Positions 45,401 to 54,209 of a stretch of 64,000 nt of DNA are shown here, piece after piece. Source of the DNA: Mucilaginibacter aquariorum (GTDB lineage: Bacteria; Bacteroidota; Bacteroidia; Sphingobacteriales; Sphingobacteriaceae). The stretch is taken from contig NZ_JANHOH010000001.1 of NCBI RefSeq assembly GCF_024498135.1, forward strand, positions 1,054,001 to 1,118,000, given 5' to 3'. The notes under the pieces are model-generated. The model ran no database searches and was not told the origin of the DNA. It saw nothing but the letters and a program-made list of their open reading frames with translations. A program made the position numbers and the translations under genes. Each line of letters starts with the position of its first letter. The first letter of the stretch is position 1.

Positions 45401-45588
45401 ATTGTAAAGCCGGTAGATTCGTTTTTAACAGTGATGCTTGCATTGGGTAACAATGCACCGCTTACATCGGCTATTTTACCGGAGATGCCGGCTAAATTAG
45501 TTTGTGCCATGCCGGCCGTTGTAAACAGCAAACTGAACAGGCATGCGAGCGATGCCCTTCTGAGAAAATCTTTTTTTACGATTAACAT
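42412..45588 (-). CDS. TonB-dependent receptor, Oar-like
   Basis: 1058 residues from the ATG at 45588 (MLIVKKDFLRRASLACLFSL). Signal peptide, carboxypeptidase-regulatory-like domain (about 30-110), plug (about 120-230 with NYTIDGMAARGTISGGQPTG and VTKSGTNVLSG), then a long barrel ending in FQLGLRYGF. The plug's VTKSGTN pattern is that of Oar-type receptors, which also serve in protein or vesicle traffic in some bacteria. It is co-transcribed with the phosphodiesterase gene 11 bases downstream. Confidence 0.9.
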   Translation of the reverse strand: MLIVKKDFLRRASLACLFSLLFTTAGMAQTNLAGISGKIADVSGALLPNASITVKNESTGFTIKATSNSKGTFLLKELPLGSPYSITVEAMGLATQKQTGYALNQGDLLQVSFVMEQKIQELNAVEVKAPSTRNKIENIGSATAVTAKDIAKLPVNGRNFTSLADLSPLSAGSSLSGQLASATNYTIDGMAARGTISGGQPTGAYSISLEAVREFQVVTNQYDVTYGNAGGGTISTVTKSGTNVLSGSAFTYARANWLSSPYGLNGLKRNQAFSTYQYGFSLGGPIVKDKAQFFIAWDHQADSRPLYIANIQSADDEKRFNVTQATLDNFLTIARNKYGVASSPQFGQFDKFKNTHAGFARIDWQINPKNLFTIRDNFIYDMDNQSDGDNTAINIYEVYSTRKSLNNSVMASLRSILSPNLTNELKVQHYWEYNKLFANSQLPADNIPRAIIQNIPSKAADGTSYSTAIQLGGQRYGGDYFNNNVAQLTDNLYWTKGKYNFTFGGGLTFTNQNSIYGSEINGRFYFTGLTNFDNLTPYRYARDIYTASDRNIKFNILAPNLYAQVQTTLFPGFDLTAGIRADYTTYLDQANFNQVVYNTLGLNTSNKLATFQVQPRVQATWDVGQNGKDIIRLGGGILGSALNPYSMINNMLFDGSHIIGVDITNTALIPKPNFPGYRNDPSTAPGLDLLNNPAIPKLATINMNGKDAKVPVVYKANLSYSHFFAQNFRVTASGYLSLGRNNYTYLDKNMADQPYFRIAAEDNRGVYVPANTIKADNGTADWTQGRKTTEVGRVLELQSVGRVNQMALVFDADYRYYKQGEISVSYTWNQTKDNTSYNGNVANTATLVQYVKDDPRNLGGMSYSDNQFRSKIVAYGSSPTFHGFSAGVRFSGLSGTRYTLFVNGNVNGDFVASNDLAYIYDPNAASTPQYLKDGINAILNNPKVEKGMKDYIRNSFGKIAERNGGVNPFYGVVDLRLIKKLAVYRKQFIELSVDLFNVSNLLNKNWGVNHNLGATSIYNIKSFDTAKQQYVYTVNTNAGVSNLSGNPYQFQLGLRYGF

Positions 45589-45786
45589 TTTGTAAGTTTT
45601 AGTTAAGCGCAAAAGTGTCTGCAGTATATTAACAGGGAATTGTCCGGCGATTATGGTTATGTATTCATTTGATTAATTCCAGGTTAAGGCTTGGCACGAA
45701 TAAATCTAACTTTCAGATCGGTTCCGGCTTATAAACTTTATAGAAGTTTGTATTGCATATTAAACGATGGCAGAAAATTTAAAAAA

Positions 45787-46172
45787 ATGGACAATGCCGG
45801 CATCGTTGTCGAATCTCTGGATAAGGCCATTGCTTTTTTTACGGAGCTTGGTCTGAAGCTGGAAGGCCGGGCAACAGTCGAAGGTGAGTGGGCCGGCCGT
45901 GTGACCGGACTGGGTGATCAGAACGTAGAAATTGCGATGATGGTAACGCCTGACGGCCGCAGCCGGCTCGAGCTTTCGCTATTTAATTCTCCATCTGTTG
46001 TTTCAGATCACCGGGCAGCGCCGGTAAACGCCCTGGGGTATCTGCGTGCCATGTTCATGGTGCGCAGCTTGTTGGCGAAATGGTTCAGTATGAGCACGCA
46101 TGCCGGCTTTGCTACATTCGCGGAACTGAAGGAATTTTAATCGGACTGGCAGAACAACTCGGTGATAAATAG
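45787..46172 (+). pseudogene. VOC-family (glyoxalase-like) gene, copy 2, with internal deletion
   Basis: The frame from the ATG at 45787 gives a good VOC N-terminus and middle (MDNAGIVVESLDKAIAFFTE, ELSLFNSPSVVSDHR, NALGYLRAMF). Compared with the copy at 13505, about 43 bases are missing after 46054, so the reading frame moves and ends wrongly at 46140. The proper C-terminus (HGAQLVGEMVQYE, GILIGLAEQLGDK) is still readable in the other frame to TAG 46170-46172. It is therefore inactivated by deletion. The 3' flank resembles that of copy 1. Confidence 0.82.
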
Positions 46173-46349
46173 CCCGAACTGACATTACATTTGATTGAAG
46201 CCTGAAATGGGCAGCATCGTTCCTGGAAAGGGAACAGATACCAGGCGCCGGGTAAAAAGAATTAGTTCATGAATAAGCGTCCTGATCATTTCATTGCTGT
46301 CTGCAGATGTTAAGCTACCGGAAGTTCGTCCGCAGTAACATGGTAATAC

Positions 46350-46841
46350 CTAATTTTCTTTGTTATAAAAGTAGTGATATTGAATTTGGTCAAACCGGTC
46401 GTTCCCATAAAAGTAAACTCCGTAAGGGAACCATTTGCCGGTTAGCTGCATTTTGCTATTATCCACTTTGGTTATAAACAATACAAAAGCACCGGTGCCA
46501 ATATAATTATCCGTTGCATTATCGAATACATCCGTAAAATGAATAACTGAATCGGTGGCATCGTATTTAAATCTGGTTACAGCAACCCCCTTTATCATCA
46601 TCACTCCTGTACCATCAGCTTTAAAATTGATGTGGTCAATTGTATCAGCGGGCAGCGGGTGATTAACGGATATAACACTCTTCTCTCCAAAAATATATTC
46701 GTCAATAGCTGATGCCAACTTCCAGTTACCCGATATGTCATTACTTACAAGAGCCGGCTTGTCAATAACCTTATCTTTTTTACAGGAAGAAAGGCCAATA
46801 CCAATAATCGCGATAAAAAGCAAAAGGTAATTTTTTCTCAT
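46350..46841 (-). CDS. Lipocalin-like lipoprotein of unknown function
   Basis: 163 residues from the ATG at 46841 (MRKNYLLLFIAIIGIGLSSC), with the lipobox LSSC followed by KKDK, a typical Bacteroidetes surface-export signal with charged residues just after Cys. The rest is beta-rich, with ISGNWKLAS near the start and INFKADGTGVMMI, the usual look of lipocalin-like DUFs. The function is unknown. It stands alone, divergent from the gene at 46959. Confidence 0.7.
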   Translation of the reverse strand: MRKNYLLLFIAIIGIGLSSCKKDKVIDKPALVSNDISGNWKLASAIDEYIFGEKSVISVNHPLPADTIDHINFKADGTGVMMIKGVAVTRFKYDATDSVIHFTDVFDNATDNYIGTGAFVLFITKVDNSKMQLTGKWFPYGVYFYGNDRFDQIQYHYFYNKEN

Positions 46842-46958
46842 AACACAAAATGTTTCCACAAGATAAAATAATTCCCTGAATGAATCAACTCCGGCTACAC
46901 GCTTGATATCAATGTCATAATGATTGTATATTTATTCTCTTTCGTTATATCTTTAAAC

Positions 46959-47579
46959 ATGCGTAAGAACCGCGTCGCCCCCGATGGAAATATTATTCAG
47001 AACAGCGCCCGTGGTGCCTGGATGGGAAATCGCGGTGTGCTGCATGATAAGGGTAAAACAATATTGCGACCATTCAAACACCAGGCCTGGATCATTTGCG
47101 CGCTGGAATTTAAGGGGCGGCACCGGAAGCTCATGGCACCTGACCGCTGGACGGAATTGTTTTTTCTGGATGAAGCGACCGCCTTCGCTGCCGGCCACCG
47201 GCCCTGTTTTGAATGCCGCCGGGAGAACGCCATTCGCTTTAAGATGGCCTGGCTGAAAGGCAATCCGCAATACGGCTTTGATCAGAAAACTTCCATCAAA
47301 AAGATCGATGAAGTGATTCATCAGGAACGGATTGATAAAAAGGGCCAAAAAGTAACCTCCGAAGCGACAGTTGAATATTTACCAAATGGTACTTTTATCA
47401 AACACAATGGCGAGCCTTTTCTGATTTCTGCCGGCCGGCGTTATCTCTGGACTCCTTCAGGTTATGAAAAACCACAAAAGCTCGGGGAAGGTAAGGTAAC
47501 CGTGCTCACCCCCGCGTCGATAATAAATGCATTTAGAGCTGGTTACGATCCCCAGATCACAATACAGGAATGGATATAA
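46959..47579 (+). CDS. Conserved hypothetical protein with CxxC motif
   Basis: 206 residues from the ATG at 46959 (MRKNRVAPDGNIIQNSARGA). Features: GAWMGNRG near the start, a GHRPCFECRREN motif (C83, C86), and WTPSGYEKPQ towards the end. The short GHRPCxxCR resembles the zinc knuckle at the end of the Ada methyl-acceptor domain, but the rest does not match. No signal peptide. I recognise no family with a known function; nucleic-acid or zinc binding is a guess. Confidence 0.6.
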   Translation: MRKNRVAPDGNIIQNSARGAWMGNRGVLHDKGKTILRPFKHQAWIICALEFKGRHRKLMAPDRWTELFFLDEATAFAAGHRPCFECRRENAIRFKMAWLKGNPQYGFDQKTSIKKIDEVIHQERIDKKGQKVTSEATVEYLPNGTFIKHNGEPFLISAGRRYLWTPSGYEKPQKLGEGKVTVLTPASIINAFRAGYDPQITIQEWI

Positions 47580-47625
47580 CTGTTACGTCCAGGATTACAA
47601 GAGGACTTAATTATTATATTTGACC

Positions 47626-48414
47626 ATGCCTAAACCACTAATTATTACGCTGATCATCTTTTGTTTTTTTACCAGGAGTGTATCAGCACAACAAATCAAT
47701 GCAGCCTACGTAAAGGCGCTCTACAAACAATACCCCACCCAGAAATCCGATCTCTGCGCCGGCTGTAAATTATGGATCAATCCTTATTACCGCTCGATCG
47801 CGGATACGGCTGCGCACAAACCCCTCCTCACCTATTATGTCTACACCAAAGCGCACCGCCTGGAGCAGGAAGCCCTGGATCTGCCGCGTAAGGGTATTTA
47901 CGCGTCCTGGCATGCGGCTTACGGGCAGCCTGATGAAACAAAGCTTTACCGGTACGCGAACGGAAATAGTGCAGATATGATCGCAAAAGGCCATTGTCAG
48001 GCCTGGATCCTGATGGCCTGGTCAGCAGATGCGGCGATCCTTTCCAATACATACACTTTCAACGCGGCGATGGAATACCAGGGCCAGAACATCGGAACCG
48101 AACTGGCGACAGAAGAATTCTGCCGGAAATTAACGGGTTTCAAAGGAGCAGCTTTGACCGACAGCGTAAAGATCTGGTGCGGGACATTTGGCCATAAGCA
48201 AACCTATACCTTAGATAAACTAACCGCTATGGTGCCCAGCTATTACTACAAGATCATCCAATACCGTGATCATAACGCCGGGGCTGAGATCGTGCTTTGT
48301 TACTGGATGCCCAATGATCCCGGCGAAAGAAGAAGCCTGTTGCCGCAACGACTGATCAGTTACCCGGACCTTGTTGCCAAACTTGGTTTTGACCCGAAAG
48401 CCATATTTAATTGA
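47626..48414 (+). CDS. Secreted endonuclease_NS-like protein with altered catalytic motif
   Basis: 262 residues from the ATG at 47626, with a signal peptide (LIITLIIFCFFTRSVSAQ). The region AKGHCQAWILMAWSADAAIL corresponds to the DRGH motif of non-specific nucleases, but Asp-Arg is replaced by Ala-Lys and only Gly-His (H123) remains. Downstream Asn residues at about 146 and 155 sit where the metal and scissile-phosphate ligands occur. Cysteines C44, C47, C124 and C166 suggest disulfides. The nuclease assignment is tentative and the motif change may alter activity. The next gene starts 9 bases later, so the two form an operon. Confidence 0.6.
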   Translation: MPKPLIITLIIFCFFTRSVSAQQINAAYVKALYKQYPTQKSDLCAGCKLWINPYYRSIADTAAHKPLLTYYVYTKAHRLEQEALDLPRKGIYASWHAAYGQPDETKLYRYANGNSADMIAKGHCQAWILMAWSADAAILSNTYTFNAAMEYQGQNIGTELATEEFCRKLTGFKGAALTDSVKIWCGTFGHKQTYTLDKLTAMVPSYYYKIIQYRDHNAGAEIVLCYWMPNDPGERRSLLPQRLISYPDLVAKLGFDPKAIFN

Positions 48415-48422
48415 GTTTATTG

Positions 48423-51044
48423 ATGAGATCGCTGTCTTATATTTTCTTATTTACCCTGCTTTTTTTTGTATTACCCGAAGCTTACGCACAGCAGGATATT
48501 GAGTTTCATTTAAATGCCACCCTTCTGCCTGGCAAAAACATACTGAAAGTAAAACGTGACTTTAATGACCCGTATTTATGGGTCTTGGCTGAAAACAACG
48601 AAGTTTACCGGATTAACAGCCTGGATAATTCCATTACGGATCTGAGCCCGCTTTTCAAGCCTTATCCTTACACATTCACTGATATTGCCGGACAAAACAA
48701 GGACGTGGTCTTTATAGTCACTGGTACGAACACCATTCTCCAGTACAAGAACGGCATCATAAAACTCATCGGTCAGTCGAACGGAATAGCGGGTGCCGTC
48801 AACTCTATTGGAATTACCGACAACTTCTCCTATTATGTCCAGCCGTATTTTCCGACCGCACTTGACATATTAAATATCGGCACTGATCAGGGCATCTACA
48901 AGTATAATATCGCAAATGAGACCGCGACGGCACAGTTCACCAACAATATAGATAAGCCGGCCAGGATCTACGATGCAACCTATCGTTCCACCATGCAGAC
49001 CTACAATTTCATACCCTACAATCAGCAAGATACGATCCATTATTATTCGGTACTCTCGAATGGGTACCATGCTGAATTTTTATGGGGAGGCGGATCCTTC
49101 GGCGAGCATATTTACACGGCAACAGAAACAACTGCGATTATAGATCACTATACGGATCTGGTCAGCTACCAAATGCTCTTTTTTGGCACGGAAAAGGGCT
49201 TATATGAGATCGGCGCCAACGGAAGTCATAACTCCGGGACTGCTCACAAAAGGTTCTTGCCAGGGCAAAAAGTAAACAAGGTAGCCACCATCTATGGGCT
49301 GACAAGTTTTGGCAACGGCAACCAATTTTTTGGCGTGGGCCAAATAAAAGAAAACTTACTGGTGGGTACAGATGAGGGGCTTTATTTCAGCAATTCCTTT
49401 TATAATACTTTTGGCAAATTATATGGTTCGGCAAGTATCGAGCTTCTTCCCTATGCTCCTCTGAACGGCGTCGTTATAAATGATGTTTGTGTGAACCATG
49501 TACTTAATTCCAACCCCATTTGTGAGGATGGAGTATGGGTGGCGGCCAAAAACGGCCTGCACTTGTTAAAGCCTGATTATGGAAAATTTTTTGGTGCACA
49601 GCAATTGGAAGCACTGCATTTCGAAGATGATTATGGTAATCTGGATGAGAAAGAAATTTGCAGTGACGGATCAGTAAAGTTGACTATAAACGCCGGTGAT
49701 TATGCCGGCAATACTATACAATGGTACAGGAACGGATCTGAGTTGACCGGAATAAGAGAACGGGATCTGGAAGTCAATGAGGCTGGAGATTACTACGCGG
49801 TGGTCTATGATCCCTGCGGGGCTGAGCATATGGAAACCAATCATTTAAAGGTGAAAAAGATTGCCGGACCGGAATTTATTTTTGCTTATAATGACAAAGT
49901 ACAGGTTTGTGAGAATGCTCCGTTCAGTTTAGAAGTGCAAGGCAGCGCTGCTTATCAATACCGCTGGTATCGTGATGGAGTACTGACTGATGAGATCGGG
50001 CAAAGCATAACAGTCAATAGCAATGGCAAATACAAAGTCGTTGTCAGCGCATGCGCTGACAACGGGGTTCAGTCCAAGGAAGTACAGGTTGAGTTCGTTA
50101 CGCTGCCTACAGCTATAATTAAAAAGAATAAGCAGTTATACTGTATCGGGGACCAGGCTGTTCTGTCGACCGATATTGCCCCGAACGGGGCTTACACGCT
50201 GAACTGGCTGCGGAATGGTGTTCCGATAGAAGATTCGGCCGACAAGACCTCATTGAGTGTAACCCAGTCTGGTGCTTACTCAATCGTTATCAAAAGCAAC
50301 CTCATCAATTGCTCACGAACCATCGTTCCCGTAAACATTGCTTTTACACCACCCCCTACGCTAAGCGTTGAAAAGACCAGCATCACTTCTTTTTGCGACG
50401 GCGAGACTATCGTTCTAAAGGCCACGTATTCTTCCGGCAAACTGACCTGGTCAACCGGGGAGACGACAGACGAGATCAAAGTAAAAACCCCCGGGCATTA
50501 TACAGCGATCGTGAAATCAGGTGACTGCGTGAAAGAGGAGTCACGGGATGTCCTCTTTTTTCCCAAACCTTCACTGGCTTTGGCCAACGCCTCGCTCTGC
50601 CCGTTCACGGGCGGCTCCGTCATACTCGAAGCGCCATCCGGATTTAACAGGTACCAATGGAACGGGGTTGATGGCAGCGAAAGTTTTACCACAGGCACAA
50701 CCGGGACCGTGACACTTACCGTAACAGACGCCAACGGCTGTACCGCTTCGCAAGTTATCCGCGTTGCCAGTGATTGCCCCGATATCAGGTTCGCAAATAC
50801 CTTTACGCCGAACGGTGACGGCGTTAACGATACATGGAATATTGCCGGCCTTGGTGCCGACCGGTCCATTAGCGTAACTATTTTTAACCGCTATGGCGCT
50901 TCTGTGTTTGAAGAACGTGGCTATGCCACTCCCTGGGACGGTACCTCCAGGGGGAAAAATGTACCGGCAGGTGTTTATTATTACGTGATCAGCATAAAAG
51001 AAAGCAGCCAGGTTTTAACTGGGTCCCTGGCGGTGATTTATTGA
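48423..51044 (+). CDS. T9SS type-B sorted surface protein with Ig-like repeats
   Basis: 873 residues from the ATG at 48423 (signal peptide SYIFLFTLLFFVLPEAYAQ). The first 400 residues look like a beta-propeller (repeated IYKYNI, GLYEIG and GLYFS strands). Three or more Ig/PKD-like domains follow, with paired Cys and WYRNG or WLRNG cores. The end is a CHU_C gliding-motility-associated domain (FANTFTPNGDGVNDTWNIAG to YYYVISIKESS), the signal for type IX export and surface attachment. It probably shares a transcript with the nuclease-like gene. The function may be adhesion or binding of a polymer. Confidence 0.85.
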   Translation: MRSLSYIFLFTLLFFVLPEAYAQQDIEFHLNATLLPGKNILKVKRDFNDPYLWVLAENNEVYRINSLDNSITDLSPLFKPYPYTFTDIAGQNKDVVFIVTGTNTILQYKNGIIKLIGQSNGIAGAVNSIGITDNFSYYVQPYFPTALDILNIGTDQGIYKYNIANETATAQFTNNIDKPARIYDATYRSTMQTYNFIPYNQQDTIHYYSVLSNGYHAEFLWGGGSFGEHIYTATETTAIIDHYTDLVSYQMLFFGTEKGLYEIGANGSHNSGTAHKRFLPGQKVNKVATIYGLTSFGNGNQFFGVGQIKENLLVGTDEGLYFSNSFYNTFGKLYGSASIELLPYAPLNGVVINDVCVNHVLNSNPICEDGVWVAAKNGLHLLKPDYGKFFGAQQLEALHFEDDYGNLDEKEICSDGSVKLTINAGDYAGNTIQWYRNGSELTGIRERDLEVNEAGDYYAVVYDPCGAEHMETNHLKVKKIAGPEFIFAYNDKVQVCENAPFSLEVQGSAAYQYRWYRDGVLTDEIGQSITVNSNGKYKVVVSACADNGVQSKEVQVEFVTLPTAIIKKNKQLYCIGDQAVLSTDIAPNGAYTLNWLRNGVPIEDSADKTSLSVTQSGAYSIVIKSNLINCSRTIVPVNIAFTPPPTLSVEKTSITSFCDGETIVLKATYSSGKLTWSTGETTDEIKVKTPGHYTAIVKSGDCVKEESRDVLFFPKPSLALANASLCPFTGGSVILEAPSGFNRYQWNGVDGSESFTTGTTGTVTLTVTDANGCTASQVIRVASDCPDIRFANTFTPNGDGVNDTWNIAGLGADRSISVTIFNRYGASVFEERGYATPWDGTSRGKNVPAGVYYYVISIKESSQVLTGSLAVIY

Positions 51045-51080
51045 GCAAATACCTGCCCCCCGCCATCCATGCTAACGCCC

Positions 51081-52898
51081 CTATTCCGATCCGGCAACCG
51101 GCCGCGCGGCTAACTTATCATAAAGAAAATAAGGATCTGCTTTAAAGGCCCCGAGATCTTTGATGATCTGTTCTTTCAGCTCCTGCAACCTTTTTTTGCC
51201 CCCGGCATCAAAGGTCACTTTTTTACGTTCGACAGAAATAATATATTCCAGCAGGTTAACGCAGATGGTTAACTGTCCGGTGGCGATAAGGGTTTTTAAC
51301 TTTCCCGCCTGCTGCTCCTTTTCGCTGAACCAAAGGGTCGTGCCCATGACCCGGGCTTCCTCGGCAACCGGGCTGATCTTTTCCAGTCCTTCCAGTAAGA
51401 GCGCTTTGTCTTCGTCCGTAGCGGTCCAGCCTAAACGGCCTTTGCTGTTCAGGCGGTTGGCGCGGGTCGTGGCGTTGTAGCTGCTCAGTTCATAAATAAA
51501 ATTCGGAACGCGCCGGTTTTCCCAGCATCCGGCGTCATAGAACATCTCAAAGATCAGCCGCCTGACCTGTTTGAGGTTTACATCCGAGACCATGCTTACG
51601 ACAGAAGTCGCGCGGGCTTCCAGCATTTGCGCCAGAACATTGAACCGGGCATTGGTCAGAAAATTCAGTACCTTTTGAATGATCCTTTGCGGAAGAATGG
51701 CACTCGTGTCGAATACGCTGTTTAATAAAGCCAAAGGATTGAAACGGCTGATCAGATTAAACGCACCATGAACAAAAGCGACCTGCCTGATGCCAAATAC
51801 AACGAGGAACAAGGTGCCCAGGCTGCAGCCCAAAGCCAAGGTCCAGGTCAAATTAAAGACCGCATAAAGCACGAGCAGCGTTACGGATATTAAAAGCAAG
51901 GCGTATTCCGCCACATTTATCCCTTTGATCAGCTTTTGCAGCCCGCTGACCCGGAGATTGGTCGTATTCATAAGGGCAGCCGGTTTTTCCCGGGTCACAG
52001 GAACCTCGTAACTCTCCATGAAATAACTGGCCACGTCGGTCACGATGATCAAATCGAAGGGGTCCGGTTGAGCGTGCTTTTGTCTTTTCTGATCCGCCAG
52101 CATCACGCTTTTCAGTCCCTGATTATCGGTGATCCCGCCGTCCATCAGCCCGAACGAGCGCAGCGCGGCTCCGGGATCGGACAGGTGGTGTATTTCTTCT
52201 TTATAGTTTTCATACTGCATGGCGGCGCTTAGTTCTTCGCTGCTGAGCGTGGCATGTGCGAAATCCCGGGGATAAACGATCGGCTCGAAACCGATGGGAA
52301 AACAGGAAGACGATGCCAGTACATCGCCCAGTTTGATCTTCCTGAGGGTTTCCAGTTTGCCGGTATCGAACTTCAGGTATTTGTTACCGATCACCTGGAA
52401 ATTATCCTTTTTGCCACTGGTCTGGAAACGAAAGCTCAGCCCGCGGTAAAACTCCGTGGTATTAAAACACACCTCGTAGCCCGAAGCCTTCGCCGGCCAG
52501 TAAACGCCCAGGTCACGATGCTCAAACAGCAGCTCGTCATAAGCCATCGCAAAGGCGTTGATCAGGTTCCGCTGTTTTCCCTTATCGCCGTCGGGCCAGA
52601 GCGCCGTATTATTCAGGTTATCCAATGCCTTTTCCAGCAAACCCGAGCCGCTTAATTCCTTTTGCAGTTTTTGGTAAAATTCATCAAAGCTCCTCCCCTC
52701 ATGCTGGTAAGCCGTATATAACAAATTGGTAATGGTCCCGCCCGAGGCCGATGAGCTAAAGCTGATCCGCTGATCAAGTTCGAGGTGGTGCAGGTAACTC
52801 AATGTCCCGAGCGCGAAGGATGCCGCGCGGAAACCACCGCCCGAAAAGGCGATACCAATATTATCAAAAGGCCTGATCGTCTGTGCTGTACTTTCCAT
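51081..52898 (-). CDS. Patatin-like phospholipase with central membrane segments
   Basis: 605 residues. Oxyanion loop SGGGFRAA (19-26), nucleophile S52 in SSASGG where Ser replaces the first Gly of the usual G-x-S-x-G, and the second catalytic residue D253 in MDGGITDNQG. Unusually, two hydrophobic segments lie at about 335-385 (LLLISVTLLVLYAVFNLTW), splitting a 300-residue patatin domain from a 220-residue C-terminal region. There is no signal peptide, so it is probably an inner-membrane-bound lipid acyl hydrolase. The lipid substrate is unknown. Confidence 0.85.
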   Translation of the reverse strand: MESTAQTIRPFDNIGIAFSGGGFRAASFALGTLSYLHHLELDQRISFSSSASGGTITNLLYTAYQHEGRSFDEFYQKLQKELSGSGLLEKALDNLNNTALWPDGDKGKQRNLINAFAMAYDELLFEHRDLGVYWPAKASGYEVCFNTTEFYRGLSFRFQTSGKKDNFQVIGNKYLKFDTGKLETLRKIKLGDVLASSSCFPIGFEPIVYPRDFAHATLSSEELSAAMQYENYKEEIHHLSDPGAALRSFGLMDGGITDNQGLKSVMLADQKRQKHAQPDPFDLIIVTDVASYFMESYEVPVTREKPAALMNTTNLRVSGLQKLIKGINVAEYALLLISVTLLVLYAVFNLTWTLALGCSLGTLFLVVFGIRQVAFVHGAFNLISRFNPLALLNSVFDTSAILPQRIIQKVLNFLTNARFNVLAQMLEARATSVVSMVSDVNLKQVRRLIFEMFYDAGCWENRRVPNFIYELSSYNATTRANRLNSKGRLGWTATDEDKALLLEGLEKISPVAEEARVMGTTLWFSEKEQQAGKLKTLIATGQLTICVNLLEYIISVERKKVTFDAGGKKRLQELKEQIIKDLGAFKADPYFLYDKLAARPVAGSE

Positions 52899-52973
52899 AG
52901 AATGCGAGGTTTAAGGCACTTAAAGATAAGCATTTACAACAAGGTTCACAATTTAAGTCAGTAAGTTTAAACT

Positions 52974-54209
52974 TCACTCATCATCCGCATGATCTGGTGC
53001 TATATTCTCCCCCTTCCAAACTTTACGGGCTGTCCAGTCGGCATCCTCGCCTGTCCAGAATTGATCATCTGCAGGCAACCCCAAAATTAAAAAAGCCTGA
53101 GAACATAAATAAAGACTGCCGGTTGAAATATAGGTTTCGCCGATGTCCGGCTGGTGGCCGTATAAGCCTATCGTCAGCCAGCCATTATTGTCAAACGTGC
53201 CCGGCACTTCTATCTGTTTTTTAATCATGGTAAAAAGCGCCGCCCTCACCTGCTGCGGTTTTATCGTACCGGGCAGCGCTTTCAAAAGCGCTATCTGCGA
53301 CAATAATTGAAACGCGCCAAAGCGGTAGGCCAATGACCGGCCAATCGGGGGGTAAGTACCTTCGGGTGAGATCAGCCTTTCCTGTACTGCGGCATAACGC
53401 TGAGCCCGTTTTAAAACCACCTCATAATTCTTTTTTGCCGCAGGCGTTTTATCTGCATCCGCTATTGTTTGGGCTACTTCCAGCAGCATAGGATGGATAA
53501 CAAAGCTATTATAGTAATCCCAGTGAAAGTTTGGTCCGTCACCATAAGCCCCGTCGCCCTTGTACCATAACTGGTGTGATCTGAGCGCGTAATCTATCCG
53601 CATCCGGTCGCATTTTCCGTCAAACTTTAATAATGCGGCTTCAATTTCGGCGCTAAACAGTAACCAGTTGCTATAAAAAGGGGTAATAACACGGGTAGAT
53701 TTTAAAGCATCGATCACCCTGGTTCTGGTAGCGGCATCCAGCCTTCCCCAAAGCTGGTTAGGCGCGCGTAATAATGCCTGCGCCAAAAAAGCCGCATCAA
53801 CAACCGCTTGCGCGCCATCGTCAAAATTCATAAAATCGGGGCTTTGCGGGTTTGTAGCATTACGCAGCGATACCACGGTCATATCAATATACTTCTTTCG
53901 CAGTAAACCTTCGGCTGTATTGTCGGGCCCTAATTCCAGCCAGGGCGCCATGCCGGCCAGCAAGCGTGCGAAAGCCTCCAAATGGGTGTACCGTTCCCGT
54001 CCGCTGCTCCCGGCTTCGACCGGCATGTTAGCTCTAAGCTTATTTTGGCTTAAAGAGCCGAGTACGGGGTCAGCTATATGTAAAAATGCCTGTATCAGGT
54101 ATTTCCTTTCCGCGCCACCGGCATCGTTTGATGCCTGCGCGGCAGCATTACCCCGGTATAGGATGAATGTGAAGCAGGTAAGGAACGCGATTTTTAATTT
54201 ATATATCAT
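52974..54209 (-). CDS. Secreted DUF2264 protein, possible glycoside hydrolase
   Basis: 411 residues with a signal peptide (about 1-25, ending GNAAAQA). The family marks are RERYTHLEAFARLLAGMAPW, FMNFDDGAQAVVDAAFLAQA, SNWLLFSAEIEAALL and GDGAYGDGPNFHWDYYNSFV, an (alpha/alpha)6 barrel pattern. Related DUF2264 proteins have been classed as glucuronidase-type glycoside hydrolases (GH154), but I cannot show that this one is active. It stands alone on its strand. The short charged C-terminus ends in HADDE. Confidence 0.8.
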   Translation of the reverse strand: MIYKLKIAFLTCFTFILYRGNAAAQASNDAGGAERKYLIQAFLHIADPVLGSLSQNKLRANMPVEAGSSGRERYTHLEAFARLLAGMAPWLELGPDNTAEGLLRKKYIDMTVVSLRNATNPQSPDFMNFDDGAQAVVDAAFLAQALLRAPNQLWGRLDAATRTRVIDALKSTRVITPFYSNWLLFSAEIEAALLKFDGKCDRMRIDYALRSHQLWYKGDGAYGDGPNFHWDYYNSFVIHPMLLEVAQTIADADKTPAAKKNYEVVLKRAQRYAAVQERLISPEGTYPPIGRSLAYRFGAFQLLSQIALLKALPGTIKPQQVRAALFTMIKKQIEVPGTFDNNGWLTIGLYGHQPDIGETYISTGSLYLCSQAFLILGLPADDQFWTGEDADWTARKVWKGENIAPDHADDE

